NCBI GenBank assembly: GCA_016785225.1
Contig: JAFBJZ010000618.1
Location: forward strand, 1-64,000
DNA from: Psettodes erumei
Lineage: Eukaryota > Chordata > Actinopteri > Pleuronectiformes > Psettodidae
DNA length: 64,000 nucleotides
Direction: 5' to 3'
Shown here piece after piece: positions 46,961-60,141 of this stretch. How positions within the stretch are numbered: the first letter of the stretch is position 1; every line of letters starts with the position of its first letter. A program made the translations under genes and the position numbers. Under the pieces are notes generated by a model that was given only the letters and a program-made list of their open reading frames with translations, ran no database searches and had not been told where the DNA came from.

Positions 46961-49850
46961 TGGTGGGATTAGGCAGGGGTATAGAGAAAACTACAGTCTG
47001 ACATTGTTCATTATCTTTGCATAAGTACACACTGAATTTTATGACCTTCAATGGACATATTTGGCTGTCATTAATGCCTATGTTAATAATGATCTTACTA
47101 TATTTATGCTTATCCTTGGCCAGCAGTTTTAAAATCTAACTGAGCCTTGCCCACTCTTGGCCCAGAATACATTTGACTCGCTATGGCATTCTGAAATTGG
47201 CCTGTACATTGGAGTGTACAGTGATGCAACAGACAATAACCAACAACTCTCTGTACTGGTGGTGGGGGCACTGATAAGGGATGTTTATGGTTGGTGAACA
47301 TACATACACTGCCTGTCTGAGCATGACAGATGACACTGACAGTCTGTTTTGTTTGTATGAGCGTGAGAGAGGGAGAGAGAGCACTGCATACAGCTTTACA
47401 ATGATGCAATGGTACAAAACACTATACGTATTTTATATATTATGAGTTGACTGTCTAGGTTGGTTTAAATAATAGATGAGTTACTTTTTAGAGTTGCAGT
47501 TAAGATGTTCATGAAACGACAGTAACTATATTACAGGATCCTCTATTTCCTCTGCCTTAAACTACCATCTCGACCAGTTGAATGTTTGTATCGTCTTATT
47601 TTGCTATTTGCTGTTTGGCTGTTGAAACAGATGATGTGTCTACTGTTCTAAAACCAACTGCTGTGATTTGACAAGATGAATTGCAGGCAATCCTGTCAGG
47701 TGGTTTGGAAGAAGAAGAGATGGGCCAGTTTGCACTGTTTCAACTTTACCGGGCAATATTTTAAAATGGTTCCATCTCATCACAAATCAAAGCAACAACT
47801 GTACTGTTTGCCTCTCATCACGAATAATGTGCAATTAATTTTGAACCAAAATGTGTGAAGCAAAAATATTCTAGAGCATTGTTCTCTAAAATCTTACTTC
47901 AAGCACTTTAATTGAAAATATCTAGAAAATCTAGAAAATATGTATTTGTATATTACAAATACATGTATATTACACAAACATGTATGAAAGATTGAGTGTC
48001 TTAATATTTGTTAATAAGTGGTCAAATATAACACTTCCTAAGTAATAAACTACTTCAACTTGGATAATCAGCTCTACTTTTTTATTTCAAAGCTAAAATA
48101 TGTGCATTATTTTTGTTTGATTTGAATATTTATGAACTGTTGAACTTTACCATGCTTTGTGAGTGTTATGTTTTTGTTGTGTCATTCATCACCTGTAGTC
48201 ACCCACACAACCTCTAGGTTGATGACTAAATTATTAAAGCACAAAATTATGAAAAAGAGTATTTTTTTATAACCCAACCTCTTACTTGTGCTCTCAGAGT
48301 GTGCCAGTAAGATGCATTTGCTTTAAAATGTCCAAAATTTTCTTCCGGGGGAGTATGCCCACAGAGAGAAGCATCTCAGCCCTAGATGTTGTGACTGGGC
48401 CTCTATGAGGTTATAATTGTAGCTCTGTAAATTTGTTGGACCTATGATTTCATCCTCTGCTGCCAGAAGCACTTCATCCATGATCAGGTTCCAGCTGAAA
48501 GATTTGCTTAACAGTAAGATTTCATCACTTTATCAATCATTAAGGAAATTCAAGTCTGCTACCTAAACAATGTGGTCTAGTAGACTGTACTGAATAAATT
48601 ATAATAGTGCTAACATTAGTCTGTCTTGCTTCACTGGACGCTCTACTCTTTATTTACCCATTGCCATGGGGAATTGCAGCATTGGAGCTCCATTGATGAT
48701 GGCTCTTTTCATTTACCATACAGTACATGTATTTAAATCAGAGTGAATAAAGTTGATTGAACTAACTCAGATCAGTTACCACAACTTTGACTTGGCAGCA
48801 AAAGCCAACCTTTAAACTTGAAAGAAATAAAGATTTGAGATTCATCATGATAATTATCAATATCAATTCATATGATTTTTTTTTATTGTGATAACATTTT
48901 ATCATAACATTGTTTCATATCACCCACCTATTTGTCTTGCCAAAGTTTTCTAGTTTGAATGTTTTCATGTTCTGTGACACTTTCCATGTCTCAAGCATGT
49001 CTAGACGCTGCTATTGACTCATATATTTTTGATCTATTCATGTCCCCTGTCTTCATGCCATCTGTTGGAGCACACAGAAACCTTATTTTTCCTTCTTTTG
49101 TTGAGCTGTAACTGTGTTACTGTACTTTGGGGACAGGATGTCTTCATTACTCCTTACTGCCCATAGTGTTCATTATGAAAAACATAGCAAGGAGAGTATC
49201 TACTCAATATGAAACAGCTTAGGGGCAAGTAATTTTATTCTTTCTATTTTTTTTTTATTTTCACAGATATTAAGAATAAAAACATTACCCAGCAGTCTCA
49301 AGCAGTGACAGTGAAAGTTACAGATTCTTGAGTATTTATCTTGTTGACAGTTGGCAGAGTAAATGCTGGTAAGGCAGTAACGCTAGCACATAGGTATGAG
49401 GAAGTGGCTCAGTACAGTCATTGCCAGATCCACCTGTCTTGTCCCAGCCACACCTTGGAGGGATGCAGATAGGGGGAAAGAGAGGTGCGGCAGTGCGAGC
49501 CTGCAAAGGGCAGGTAGATGTGAGTGAAACAGGGACATGGTGACATTGGATTATGTCCTGGTTTTCACTAAGAGATAGATTTTAGGGGAAGATCTGGGGA
49601 TTATCTGAGAGAGCCACACAGGTAGGAACATTTTACCACAAGTTCTTTAGTTTTTTTTCAACATTGCCTGAATAATTGCTTGTTTTCCCTCAGAGTTTCT
49701 GTCAAAGGTCGAAAATGAAAATGAGAGCTAAATCAATGAAGGTGACTTAATTATGACTAAGTAAATTGCATTGAAGGTACTACAACTGAAACTTAATCAA
49801 AATCTGCTGTTAAACACTGATGTAGAGACATCCAGGCAATGGAAAATGTA

Positions 49851-49886
<36 letters not shown>

Positions 49887-52436
49887 GTTATTACTACTAC
49901 TACTACTAATAATAATAATAATAATAATAAAGCCCCTTCCCTTCTTTAATGTCACTTTTGTACTCCCCAAATGAGAATTATAGGAATTATCCTGACTAAG
50001 CTCTAACTCTTGTTTTTTCTTTCTTCATTCGCTTGCCCTGCTGCTAGCTGCCTATGCAGAACGTCAGTCGAGAATGCATCTGTAGTCTATAGCAGGGCTG
50101 GACTGGTCACCTGGTATACCAGGCATAATCCTAGAGGGGCCCCAATATACTAATAATTAACAATCTTTGGGCAGTACTTGTGTTTTCTCCATCAAGTTAA
50201 CTTTGCAGTATCACCTGCAGTATCTTTTACTTTGTTTCAAAATGAATGTGGTGAAGCACAGAGGATGAAATAAAAGCATATTATTGTCCAAATACCTATG
50301 GTCTGGACTGTACATGAGAGGGTCTTGTAATTGATAAACTGATCTGCTGTAGTGCTGATCACAGTCCATGCATACCATGCATACCACTCAGCAAATGGAG
50401 AGTCACTATCTGGATCGTTCAATTCAATGGCACCACACAGCACCCCGCATCTGCTTCCAAAAGCAGAGGGTATTTTTTTGAAACAATTACTTATTTAATT
50501 ACTTGTTTATTATAATATAAGCACTACTTACATTACATTATATGCACTGTTTGTATTCAAATGTACATATATCAAGACTAAACAAAGATTTGGGTTATTT
50601 CTTTGTTGTTGTTGTTGTTTTTTAAACGGAGTAGAGGTAAGCGGTCCAAGGTTTGACCCTTGAGGAAGTCCACCTCAGGTCAAAGGAGCATAATTTTACA
50701 CTTTGTCAGTACTATATACAAAAAAAATGGCAATTTAATAAATTGAAGGAAAACTATTCGCAAGCAAAACCAAATATTTATCTATCTTGTGATATCACTC
50801 ATTAAAAACTACAAACCAGACCTCAAGTTATTACATGTGACTCTAAGTAGGGCAGTATCTGTTGTGCCTCTGGTGGAAACCAGACTGGAATTTAACAAGT
50901 TGTTTTACTCCCCAAACTGGTGTTTAGGCACTGGGTCACATATTATGGAAGCTATTGAAAAGAAGTATAATTTTAATATATGTTTACAAAACAGGAACTA
51001 CTGTGATAACATAGATAAAAGCCTATCAAAATATCAAGATGTAAAGTTGAGTCTTGCATCATTAAAAACACCTGTTTTTCAGTGTCTTGTGCAAAGGATT
51101 GTTATCTTGGACTGTTGATGTAGTTCATTTGTTTTTGCTATATGTTTTCATGGAAGTTACTTGAGATTAAAACTAGCTTTTGTGTATCTGAATTTCAGCT
51201 ACCCTGCCCATCATACTCCATAATACATTTTTCTTTTCTGTCTCTGTCTCTTCAGCTTGAATTGGACATTTGCTGACACCCCACCAAAGCTGTCTTTTTT
51301 TTTGTCTCAAATTATTTTTTGTATCGACAGATGTTTCGCAAAAAAGCCTCTTCCTCCTTGAGAATGAGAAGAATAACAGATAATGCTAGATGTAATTATT
51401 TCTCTTTACTCAGCAGAAAAGGTGTTAACCGGGGAAGGTACTAGCATTCAGTGTTGTCAGAAGAAACCACATACAACCATAAACATACTATAAATACACC
51501 CACTTGTTTTGCAAGACTGGAAACAAGATGGTATAGTTTTGAGCTGAAACCTTTTCCTGAATGAGTTACTTGTGAAATTTTACTGTCTCTAATCAAAGAG
51601 AGGTTTGATTTTGAAGTTCACAGCAAATACATCACAGATGGTTTGAGCTTTGACAATGCTGGATGTTTATCTGAAACGCAGTGCTTCTGTCTTTTAAGCT
51701 GTGTGAACCGTTCTAATCAGATATTTTGGGATCAACCATGAGAATATAAAATTTGATGGGTTTTTTACCTTGTAAATTTGTGTAATTCTCTTTTCTTTGT
51801 GCTGTAGTCAGTGAGCTACTAACACACATAATAATTTTCCTGGGGTTAAAATTAAGCCACTGTAATCATGGATGGTCCTCTATACTTTGATTCTGGGTTT
51901 CAAAAGCATACTATCACTTTGATGTTGTGTCACAGTCTCAGTTCTGTGTTTTAGTAACATTAAAATAATGCATTTAACAAAAAGAAAGTAAAGGAATCAG
52001 ATCAGTAATGGATCGTTTACCATCCCACTTGTTTTCCAGACTCACTTCACATGACTACATTGATTTGACTGACATTAACCCATATCATGACATTTTAAAT
52101 TTTGCTATCATATTTGTGGTGTTCCAGATTTTGGTTCAAGGTTTCACGCTTTTGCTGGTGGTTTGATTTGTTAAGTTTTTCAGGAATTGTTCTTTCTTAC
52201 TCACTTTTCTGTGCCATTATGCATGCATTATGCATTGGGTTTTCATTCTTCGTGTGAGGGGCAATGGTTGTGGATGTTTCATGAGCATCTCTGATTCAAT
52301 GTTTTCTTTTCCTTTGCCTTTTCCTTCTCTTTTTCCACTGTATTTCTACAATAACTTACATAAAACTCTGATTCTCATCCCTTTGCCACTCTGCATCCTT
52401 TTTCTTTTTCTTTTTACTTCCTTTTTCTCCTCTCAG
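46961..52436. other. amot: No gene seen; probable amot 5' intron or upstream DNA
   Basis: No recognisable coding exon. 50094-50160 (CAGGGCTGGACTGGTCACC...) resembles the end of a common fish repeat. At 50640-50690 the minus strand reads GGLPQGSNLGPL, a possible scrap of reverse transcriptase. A 109-codon frame at 50789-51118 has no recognisable family. If the amot start of transcription is upstream, this is intronic. Confidence 0.45.
49852..49930. repeat. Compound (ATT)n/(ACT)n/(AAT)n microsatellite
   Basis: About a dozen ATT units, then TTATTACTACTAC-type units, then AAT units. Confidence 0.95.
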
Positions 52437-53454
52437 GGAGTGTAGACCGTGGGCGGAGCTTGTCCTTCCATGAGGTGCATGACCAGCGGGAGGCAGAGAT
52501 GAGAGCAGCAGCTGAGGAGTCATCAAACAGTAATAATGGTGTGGGAGGGGGAGGAGTTGGTGGCAGCACTGTCCTGCAACGTCTCCTGCAGGAGCAGATG
52601 AACCGAAATTATGTGCTGCAACAGCAGCAACAACAGCAACAAGGAGGAGGAGGTGGAGCAGGAGGTGGAGGGACTTACATAGGGCAGGGACAAGGACAGA
52701 TTGGCCCTTCTGATGATCATTCCATGACCCCCCACATTGCCCGTCAGGAGCCTCAAGGGCAGGAACTGCAGACAGACAATGGCCTTGAGAAGCTGGGCTC
52801 CACCAGAGTAGGAGGAGGAGGTGGGAGCAGTGGAGGGGGAGGAGGTGGAGGCAGCAGCAGTGGAGGTGGTGGGAGTGCCCAAGGGCAATGCCTAAACCCA
52901 GAAGATCTCCCTACGTACGAAGAGGCGAAAGTGCAGTCACAATATTTCCGTGGCCATGGTCCTCCTCCTCAGCCTCAGCAGCAAAACAACCAGCCCCAGC
53001 AGCCTCCTCTTCCTGCCTCTGTGGGTGCTGCCTTCTATGTCACCGGTGTGACCAACACTAAGGTGCGCACTGAGGGACGACCGACCGTGCAACGAGTGAG
53101 TGGTGCAGGGAAGGTGCACCAGGATGATGGGCTGAAGGATCTGAAGCAAGGGCATGTTCGGTCTCTCAGTGAACGACTAATGCAGCTCTCCCTGGCCACT
53201 AGTGGTGTGAAGGCTCATGCTCCTGTCACCAGTGCCCCACTGTCCCCTCAGCTGCCCCCTCCAGGGCCACCCGGTGATTATTACAAGCCACAGCATCGCG
53301 GCCCACCTCCAGACTACCCCTTCAAAGGACCAGGCTCACCTATGAAGCAGCAGGAACCTGGAGGCCATTTTTACCAGGAACACAGAGGGAGGGAGCCCTC
53401 AAGGGAGGTGCTACCCGTCCGATACCAGCCCCCACCTGAGTATGGCTCATTCAG
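52437..53454 (+). CDS. amot: Angiomotin, first recognised coding exon (N-terminal)
   Basis: Angiomotin is a scaffold at tight junctions and on F-actin that holds YAP/TAZ in the cytoplasm and activates LATS in Hippo signalling. The exon opens after a TTTTTCTCCTCTCAG acceptor and ends at TTCAG|GTAAGA. Counting from the ATG at 52499, which aligns with the start of the long isoform of mammalian AMOT, it has TVLQRLLQEQ, ARQEPQGQE, LPTYEEAKVQSQYFRG (LPTY 137-140), GAAFYVTGVTN, the LATS-type site HVRSLS (219-224), TSGVKAHAPVTSAPLSPQ, PPDY (270-273) and PPEY (312-315). These three L/PPxY motifs bind YAP WW domains. VQSQYFRG and the VTGVTN block favour AMOT over AMOTL1. The frame is open from the acceptor to the ATG (SVDRGRSLSFHEVHDQREAE), so an upstream coding exon is possible. 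Glutamine and glycine runs (around 52620-52660 and 52810-52880) have no counterpart in mammals that I recall. Confidence 0.93.
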
Positions 53455-56400
53455 GTAAGAAATGCACATACACAGCCATTAATCAACACATGTATACACA
53501 CTGAAAGCTGCATCAGTCATAAATATTTTAAGACATCAACTTCCTGTATGTGATGTGAAAAAGATGACTCAAAGTGATAAACTTAGATGCAGTTCTGTAG
53601 TTCTACTGTATGTGAGGCCTGTGATCCAAAGAACGATTTGTGGTTACCAGGGTAACTTAACTGAGCCTAACTTAAGTTTAACCCTGGGGTTCAGAGTTAC
53701 AAAGGTGTTTACTTCTTACCATGGTATATTGCCATGGTAGCCTTTGCTGCACACTTGCTCTGGAGCAGTTCTGTTTTAGTTAACGGATCGCATATAAAAG
53801 CACTGCCTGCTGACCAATCAGCTCTCTTAATGCAGGGATGGTAGGTCTCCTTAAAGGGCAAGAGACACAAAAGAAGATCTAAGCAGTCTATTAATTTAAT
53901 TGAATACACAAAGAGTAGTATAGTGGCATAGTATATCTGTCTATTCTGTCTCTTAAAGTTGAGTGTGCAGTGATTTTTTTGTTGTTTCTTTTTTACCAGC
54001 TCTTGCTTTTAGTCGAGAGTAGATTATGTGTTTTACCACTTAGCAAGACTGAGGTCCGGTGGTTTAGGGAAGTCAGATGGAAAAAATATCTTGGCTATGT
54101 TGATGGCTTTATTCATAGTACAGGCCTCTGGTGCTTAGGGTTAACTGCATGTGGCCAGGAAACAGCGAACCTTTTCACATCTCTGGGGACCTGTGTGGCC
54201 TTCTGGTATTTCCAGTGGCAGATTTTAAAATGAATTTTATTGTTGAAATTGATTGTAAACCTATATTTGCAGAAATGCTTTTATAACAGTTATAATTACC
54301 ACAACAATTAAAGGAATCTAAAAAGCTTTTTGAAAGATGACAAACAGAGCAATGATACAACAAAGGAAAACAAAGCAATAGATGTTAATAGTCTTTCAAA
54401 AATTCAGTGAATACAAGTCATTTCAAGATTTATCAAATACAAGTAGGGTCTGAGGGTTTGATTTTGATTTGGTGTCAGTGTATATGAATTTGCATGTGTG
54501 TGAGAGAGAGTGAGTGTGTGAGCAAGGAGGCAGCAATCTACAGCAAACTGTGGAGAGAATAACTAAATAAATGTAAAAATATCCATTTCCAATATTGTCA
54601 CTACCATTACTATTATTACTACTTCCTTAATTATTATTATCATTATTAATAAAAGTAATGATGATACAAATAGTAATAATGGTAATAGTCCTCTGTAATT
54701 ATTAGTATGAACCTTATCTCTGCACTATTGCTTTATGTATTGTGATTTGTGTTTTTCGCTATTGTACCTTTGGGTTCCCCTCAGAACCTGACAAGAGGCT
54801 TGTGCCCTTTTGCTTGATCACGAGCTAAAACCCCCAAAAACTTAAAGATTTCTGGAGGGTCTAAAACAACGAATAAAAGAAGAATGCTACATACAGTATT
54901 CCATGATGTACATGGTATTTCATATTGAGACACTTATTTTCATTGTTAATAGTGTCACAAGTTTGTTTCGATGGTTACTTACAGTAAGTGAAACTGTCAA
55001 ATGATTTTACATTGGCATGAAGCCACCAAAGGGAGTCATGAACTAAAGAGCAGCATAAAGGAGCGTTAACTATGCCTGAGCAAGCCTTTGAATCCATGCC
55101 AACTTCAGGAAAGCTAGTCTGATCTCTGACCTTTTATGTATGGAGATTTCACAAGAGAGATTATTCATAATTTAGCACTTGTGCAGTGTTTAAATCATTC
55201 ATTATAATAAAAAACCTTTTAGTGCCATAAATGTTAATCTTACAATGTTTGTGTCTCATCACAAGTCATCTGAGTAGATTCCACTGCAAGTAGAGGACCA
55301 CAAAACACATTTTTCAAATTAAAAAAATTAGGACCTTAAGATGATCCACAAAGACACATATTCATTATTACCTCCCTGTGATTATCACTCATCTCTATTT
55401 TGACTTCTTCAGCTTTTGAACTGAAATGATCAATTATCAATCAGTTAAAGTGGTTGTCTGGTGCTAGTCATACAGCATCCAGCTGTTCCTTCCTTGGTAT
55501 TTTCCACATACAGATTCCCAAACACACACGAACAGTAAGTATTACAGGCTAAAGTGGATACACAGGTTCATGTGGAGTTTAATTCTTCAATGGGGATATC
55601 ATTACTCCTTCAGGATTTGTTTACACAACAAAAAATATACCAAAAACAACTGAATGCTTTTAATTTTAATAAAAAAAATAGTTGAAAATGTTGAAAACGA
55701 GCATTGAACAAATAAGATGTGAGAACTTCTCATCATTTCCCAACAGTGTTTTTGCAGATGGTAAGCACACAGCCTGTTGAACTTGTTTAACAGATTCCAA
55801 CAGTCACAAATACTGCAGAATTGTAATCATCAGGGCAGGATGTGTCAGGACATGATCTTGGTTTTGATGATGCACTGTAAAAAGTCAGTTTACAGCTGGT
55901 GTTTTACCACTTCACTCAAAACAAGTTCCACTCACTGAGCAGGCAAACAGCAGGTGAATCAGACTCAGCTACAGGACACAGGAAACCTTGTTGTTTGTAA
56001 CAATAACTTCCTGATATTTAAGATTGCAACAAACCTATAACAATACAGTACACTATATTTACTAATAATGAGAAGTGTAACTACTCTCTGAACTATACAA
56101 TGGAGACACTGTTTTGAAATGATGTTGAATATGCAGTAACTTTGTTAAATCTGAACTGCAATTTATTGGTATGAGTTTGCATATAGTACAAAGCAATGCA
56201 ATATATCTGTGATGAGCTAAGATAGGTCACTTATATAATGCATACCTGTTAATCATGTATAGAAATATTTCCTTCTGATTGACAGTCATGAAGTTATGGA
56301 AGAAATTGGGTTGAAATGATAAACCTTTAATTGATTAAAAGAGATGTTGGGTTTTTTTTGTTCTACTAAATAATTGAATTTCCACATTTCTTTTGTTTTT

Positions 56401-56764
56401 GAGGTTATTCCTACTCCACTGACATTTTATTATGAACACAGGCTCAATTTGAAATTGATTAATTTATTTAAACATATTTTCAACCTCCTAAAACTGAACT
56501 TTTATCTGCCATATTGATAAGGATTTTTTTATTAATATGGGGCAGCTAATGACCAAACGTGCAAAAAACAGCTACACAGTTTGTGCACATTGTCTCTATT
56601 AGTAAACAAAAAAGTTACAGTCCATTTCAGCTGGCTATTCTCTCTGGGTAAAAGCTGACCTGTAACACTGTTCACTAAAATATTTTCAGTATTCTGAACA
56701 TCAACGCATGACTTCATCTGGCTTCAGGTAGAGAACCAAGTAACCACAGCTGATCTTTCCTTAG
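53455..56764 (+). other. amot: amot intron
   Basis: 3310-bp intron with GT (53455) and AG (56763-56764) boundaries. It is AT-rich. A TAT/ATT-rich simple sequence lies around 54600-54690. No other gene is seen. Confidence 0.85.
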
Positions 56765-57338
56765 GTCCAGTAAAGAGGGTTCAGTTCACTCCCAGAGGCC
56801 CCTTCACCAGCATAGTCCCACCTCCTCAGTCACCTCTGTGGGCTCCTTGTCACGTGCTCAGTCCTCCACCCTCAGCAGTGTGCTTGGCACCTCACACTCC
56901 TCCCATGCCTCCTTCCCCCACCAGCCTCAGAGCCAGGGGGAGCTCTTCCTCAGCATGGGGCCCCGCAGTCCACAGAGCCCTGGCTCCCACCACGGATGTG
57001 AGCCCTTCAACCTGGGGTCCATTCACCTGCCTCTTCAGAGAGGTCATGGTTTGCCACATGACCCATACGGTTCCACCCTAAGGATGCATCAGCAGCAGCA
57101 CCATCAATATCAACAGCAGCAGCAGCAACAGCAGCACCAAGGACCAGCATCTCCCCAGCTTCAGCTGCCGGTCCAGGCTGGACATTTCCCCCACCCACAC
57201 TCCTACTCCCACCTGCAGGGAGAATCCTTCGCTATGATGGCGCGTGCCCACCAGATGGTGGATGTGCTGACAGAGGAGAACAGGGTGCTGAGGCAGGAGA
57301 TGGAGGCATGTCGTGAGAAAGTCACCAAGTTGCATAAG
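56765..57338 (+). CDS. amot: Angiomotin, second recognised coding exon
   Basis: This exon completes the split Arg codon of the previous exon (AG|G). It encodes SSKEGSVHSQRPLHQHSPTS, a serine/proline-rich linker, a histidine/glutamine run (HQQQHHQYQQQQQQQQHQ) and the start of the coiled-coil homology domain, with MMARAHQMVDVLTEENRVLR and MEACREKVTKLHK. It ends CATAAG|GTAACA on a codon boundary. The HSPTSSxTSxGSL string and the AHQMVDVLTEEN block match mammalian AMOT (HSPTSSLTSGGSL and AQQMVEILSDEN). The coiled-coil/ACCH domain binds membrane lipids and drives oligomerisation in the family. Confidence 0.93.
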
Positions 57339-58107
57339 GTAACAAATTAAAATGTTTACTTTTTTCTTAAGAACTGACATGCCCATATTTAGGCTACATT
57401 GTAAGGACTGCTTATTGCTGTAGTAGTTCCTCCTGTCCATAAAGACCTCAAAGAAACCAATTTTTGTAACACATTTTCAGTATATGTGCCAGTGGGAATT
57501 CAGCAGAAACTAATAAGGACCCCTCTTCATTCCTGGATCAAATGACTCCAATAGCTAAAGGTTTTTATCAGCTCTGCTATGATAGGTACAGTATATACAG
57601 TATTTTTGAGAGAGACAGAGAGAGTGGGGAGATCACACGCAGTGAATGGTACATCCAGCCTGGGTCGTACTGCTCATGCAGTATGCACCCTAAACATACA
57701 GCTATCTGGTTGCCCAACTTATTTCAATTTTTTATTCATTAATCAAGATATGACTCAAATCGTGAAAAAAATTCTCAATGCTAAAAGAATCCTTTCAAAA
57801 AAAATCTTTTAAAAAATTCCAGGGTCCCAATACTGATCCAGATCACTCTAAAACATTCAGGGTTTCTAAGTTAGGCTAAGATCCACCTCTGGTAAAAGAT
57901 TTCATGAAATTCCATCCATTTCATGTAATCCTGCGAAGGCAAAAAGCTGCACAGACCCAGCAGTCAAAGTACTATGTTGCCTGTCAGGGGACTGTTTGAA
58001 ACTGAGAAATAAATAATACAATATTTTAATTAAAACATTAAATACATCTCCTTCACCATCCATATCCTCTCTCTGTTTCACTTCATTCCTCTTCTATCTG
58101 TGGCCAG
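57339..58107 (+). other. amot: amot intron
   Basis: 769 bp. The acceptor TCTATCTGTGGCCAG ends at 58107. A region at 57820-57940 (CAGGGTCCCAATACTGATCC..., ATTTCATGAAATTCCATCC) resembles a common fish retroposon 3' region, assignment uncertain. Confidence 0.8.
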
Positions 58108-58252
58108 TTGGAAACAGAGATCCAGCTGGTGTCAGAGGCCTACGAAAATCTTGCCAAGTCCTCCTCAAAGAGGGAGGCCCTTGAGAAAACCATGAGGAAC
58201 AAACTGGAGCTGGAGGTCCGCCGGCTGCATGACTTCAACAGGGACCTGCGAG
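58108..58252 (+). CDS. amot: Angiomotin, third recognised coding exon (coiled coil)
   Basis: Encodes [40 protein letters not shown] and HDFNRDLR. These match the conserved coiled-coil homology domain ([20 protein letters not shown] in mammals). The exon starts on a codon boundary and ends CTGCGAG|GTAAGA, leaving one base of the next Glu codon. Length is 145 bp. Confidence 0.95.
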
Positions 58253-58507
58253 GTAAGAGAGCAGGGAGATGTGATAAGCTTGCAGTAACTAACACTCAGA
58301 CACTCAACATACCACTATACAGCGGAAACAACTTACTCTATGTTTTATCCCAACTTTTGCACAAATTAAAAATTTTAAAGAGGAATAATAACAGGTTAAA
58401 TGTGGCAATATATGATACTTTGCACTGAAGTTAGTATTTATTGGAAGGCTTTTTGGCATGATTTACTTAAAATTAAAGTGATTAAAAACATTCTTTCTCT
58501 GACTTTA

Positions 58508-58866
58508 CAGCCGATCTGATTGCTGTCATACCATTGAATAGGCGTAATTCGTGTACCGTCATCCCACAGACATGGGCCAGTAGGCCCCTACTCTACCTAC
58601 TAGTAGGTTAAGGGTTTGGGTTCGGGTAAAAGCGATAATAAGTAATATAATGTTATTATAAATAAAGCTTTTCCAGTGACGTATAATTCCATAGCAAGCC
58701 TACTGTGCCTACTGGGTATTGATAACATTGGGTCAAGCATATGAATAGGTGATCACAGCCTTCTAAACCTTCTAGTAGGTAGAGTAGGGGCCTACTGGCC
58801 CATGTCTGTGGGATGACGGTACACGAATTACGCCTATTCAATGGTATGACAGCAATGGATCGGGTG
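58508..58866. mobile_element. MITE with ~99-bp terminal inverted repeats (hAT-like)
   Basis: The left end starts CAGCCGATCTGATTGCTGTC. The right end, reverse complemented, starts CACCCGATCCATTGCTGTC. The two arms stay nearly identical for about 99 bp, to CTACCTACTAG(T/A)AGG. The direct repeat GACTTTA flanks it at 58501-58507 and 58867-58873. A 7-8-bp duplication and CA(G)-starting ends suggest a hAT-type non-autonomous element. The two arms could fold into a long hairpin in the pre-mRNA. Confidence 0.85.
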
Positions 58867-59979
58867 GACTTTAAGTGGACGTGCACAAGTGGTAATTTTA
58901 GATTTTCTTTTAGAGTCACTTAATTTGATATGGTTTATGTCTTTATCAAAAATACATAGCACTCACAACCCCATTTAACAGATTTACTAGAACATGTGCT
59001 ACTTCTGCTATAGTTTTAGAAGCTGCAACTAAATAGTAAACAAAGCTGTGTTGCACGAGACACTGCAAGCTGCACCCACAGGTTTAAATGTATGACCACA
59101 AAGCCACGATTGAGTGAAGGGTCAGGGAGATATATAGCACTGAATTAAGCAGATTCATGCTGAGATAATTGAATTTTGTTAATTTGACAGATATATATAT
59201 GCACGCGCACACATACATTGTAGAGGGAAAAGCTTTAGTCATGGCTCAGAGGCCTAGTTTCAATCAATATTTCTTTCCTTCTATCTCTCCTTTCTGCTTT
59301 CCTCCCTTACATTTTCACCTACTTTGCTTCACATTTCGGGGTTAAAGGTCAACATTTATACATACTTTAGTTATTGTTTCTGAGATCTTGAGAGGAAATC
59401 AAGGGTTTGTGCTCTAATGACACATGCATATATTTTTGGGGTGTTTTTTTTACTACAGCTGTCACAGCTTCTATAGTGTGTGCAACCCCATTTCCTTGAA
59501 TCACATAACAGACATCATTGTATTTCAAAGAATATCTCAAGGAAGCAAAACCAATCCATGTTCAAAAAGAGTATATTTGTTAACTTGCAACTATTATTTT
59601 ACTTATCGTTTCAAGTACTGATAAATGATTTCAAGAAAATGAGTACATAATTTGCTTGTGAGGTGTTGGAAAACTACAAATTACAAATACAAATGCTGAA
59701 TGAAAAAAATATTAAAATAACAATAGATGAATAATCATATGTTGTTTTCATTAAAGTGTGTAAGAGCCATATTTGTATTCCTTACCATAGTTAGCAGTTT
59801 TTCTTTAAAAACTATTTAACTGTTCCTTTAATTACACTACTGATGACATCATTGCAGCTTGGCTCACAGACCAGGTTAAGTAGCCTACGGAGGAAGAGGA
59901 AGTTTTTTGACGTATACTTGAAAGTGAATCTTGTAACTTTGTTTTGCCTTTTAAGTAAAGTAATTTTTTGAACAGAGTT

Positions 59980-60141
59980 ATGGCCTCGGAAGATTGCTTT
60001 TTTGTGTCAAGCTTATTGTCAAGAAGTTTGCTTAATAGTAGTGGTAAAACGGAGTGCTCGGAAGAGAAGAGATTGCCGCTACAAAGTGCTTTTAACATCC
60101 AACCGCATACTCTTGTCCATATTAGCAGAGAAGATACTTAA
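59980..60141 (+). other. Small open frame in CpG-containing intronic stretch
   Basis: An ATG at 59980 opens 53 codons (starting MASEDCFFVSSLLSRSLLNS), stopping at 60139-60141. It is followed at once by a donor-like AA|GTAAGA at 60143. The stretch 59870-60120 has more CpG than the rest of the intron and a GATGACATCAT palindrome-like string at about 59842-59854. It could be an alternative first exon with a short upstream frame, or part of an unrecognised repeat. No homology is recognised. Confidence 0.2.

Noticed and set aside
50789..51118. 109-codon frame as an amot or host exon
   Set aside because: No homology to angiomotin, no acceptor/donor pair in phase, and no recognisable domain.
52523..53155. 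Minus-strand frames under the first amot exon
   Set aside because: Serine/leucine-rich translations are the antisense of the Gln/Gly-rich amot exon.
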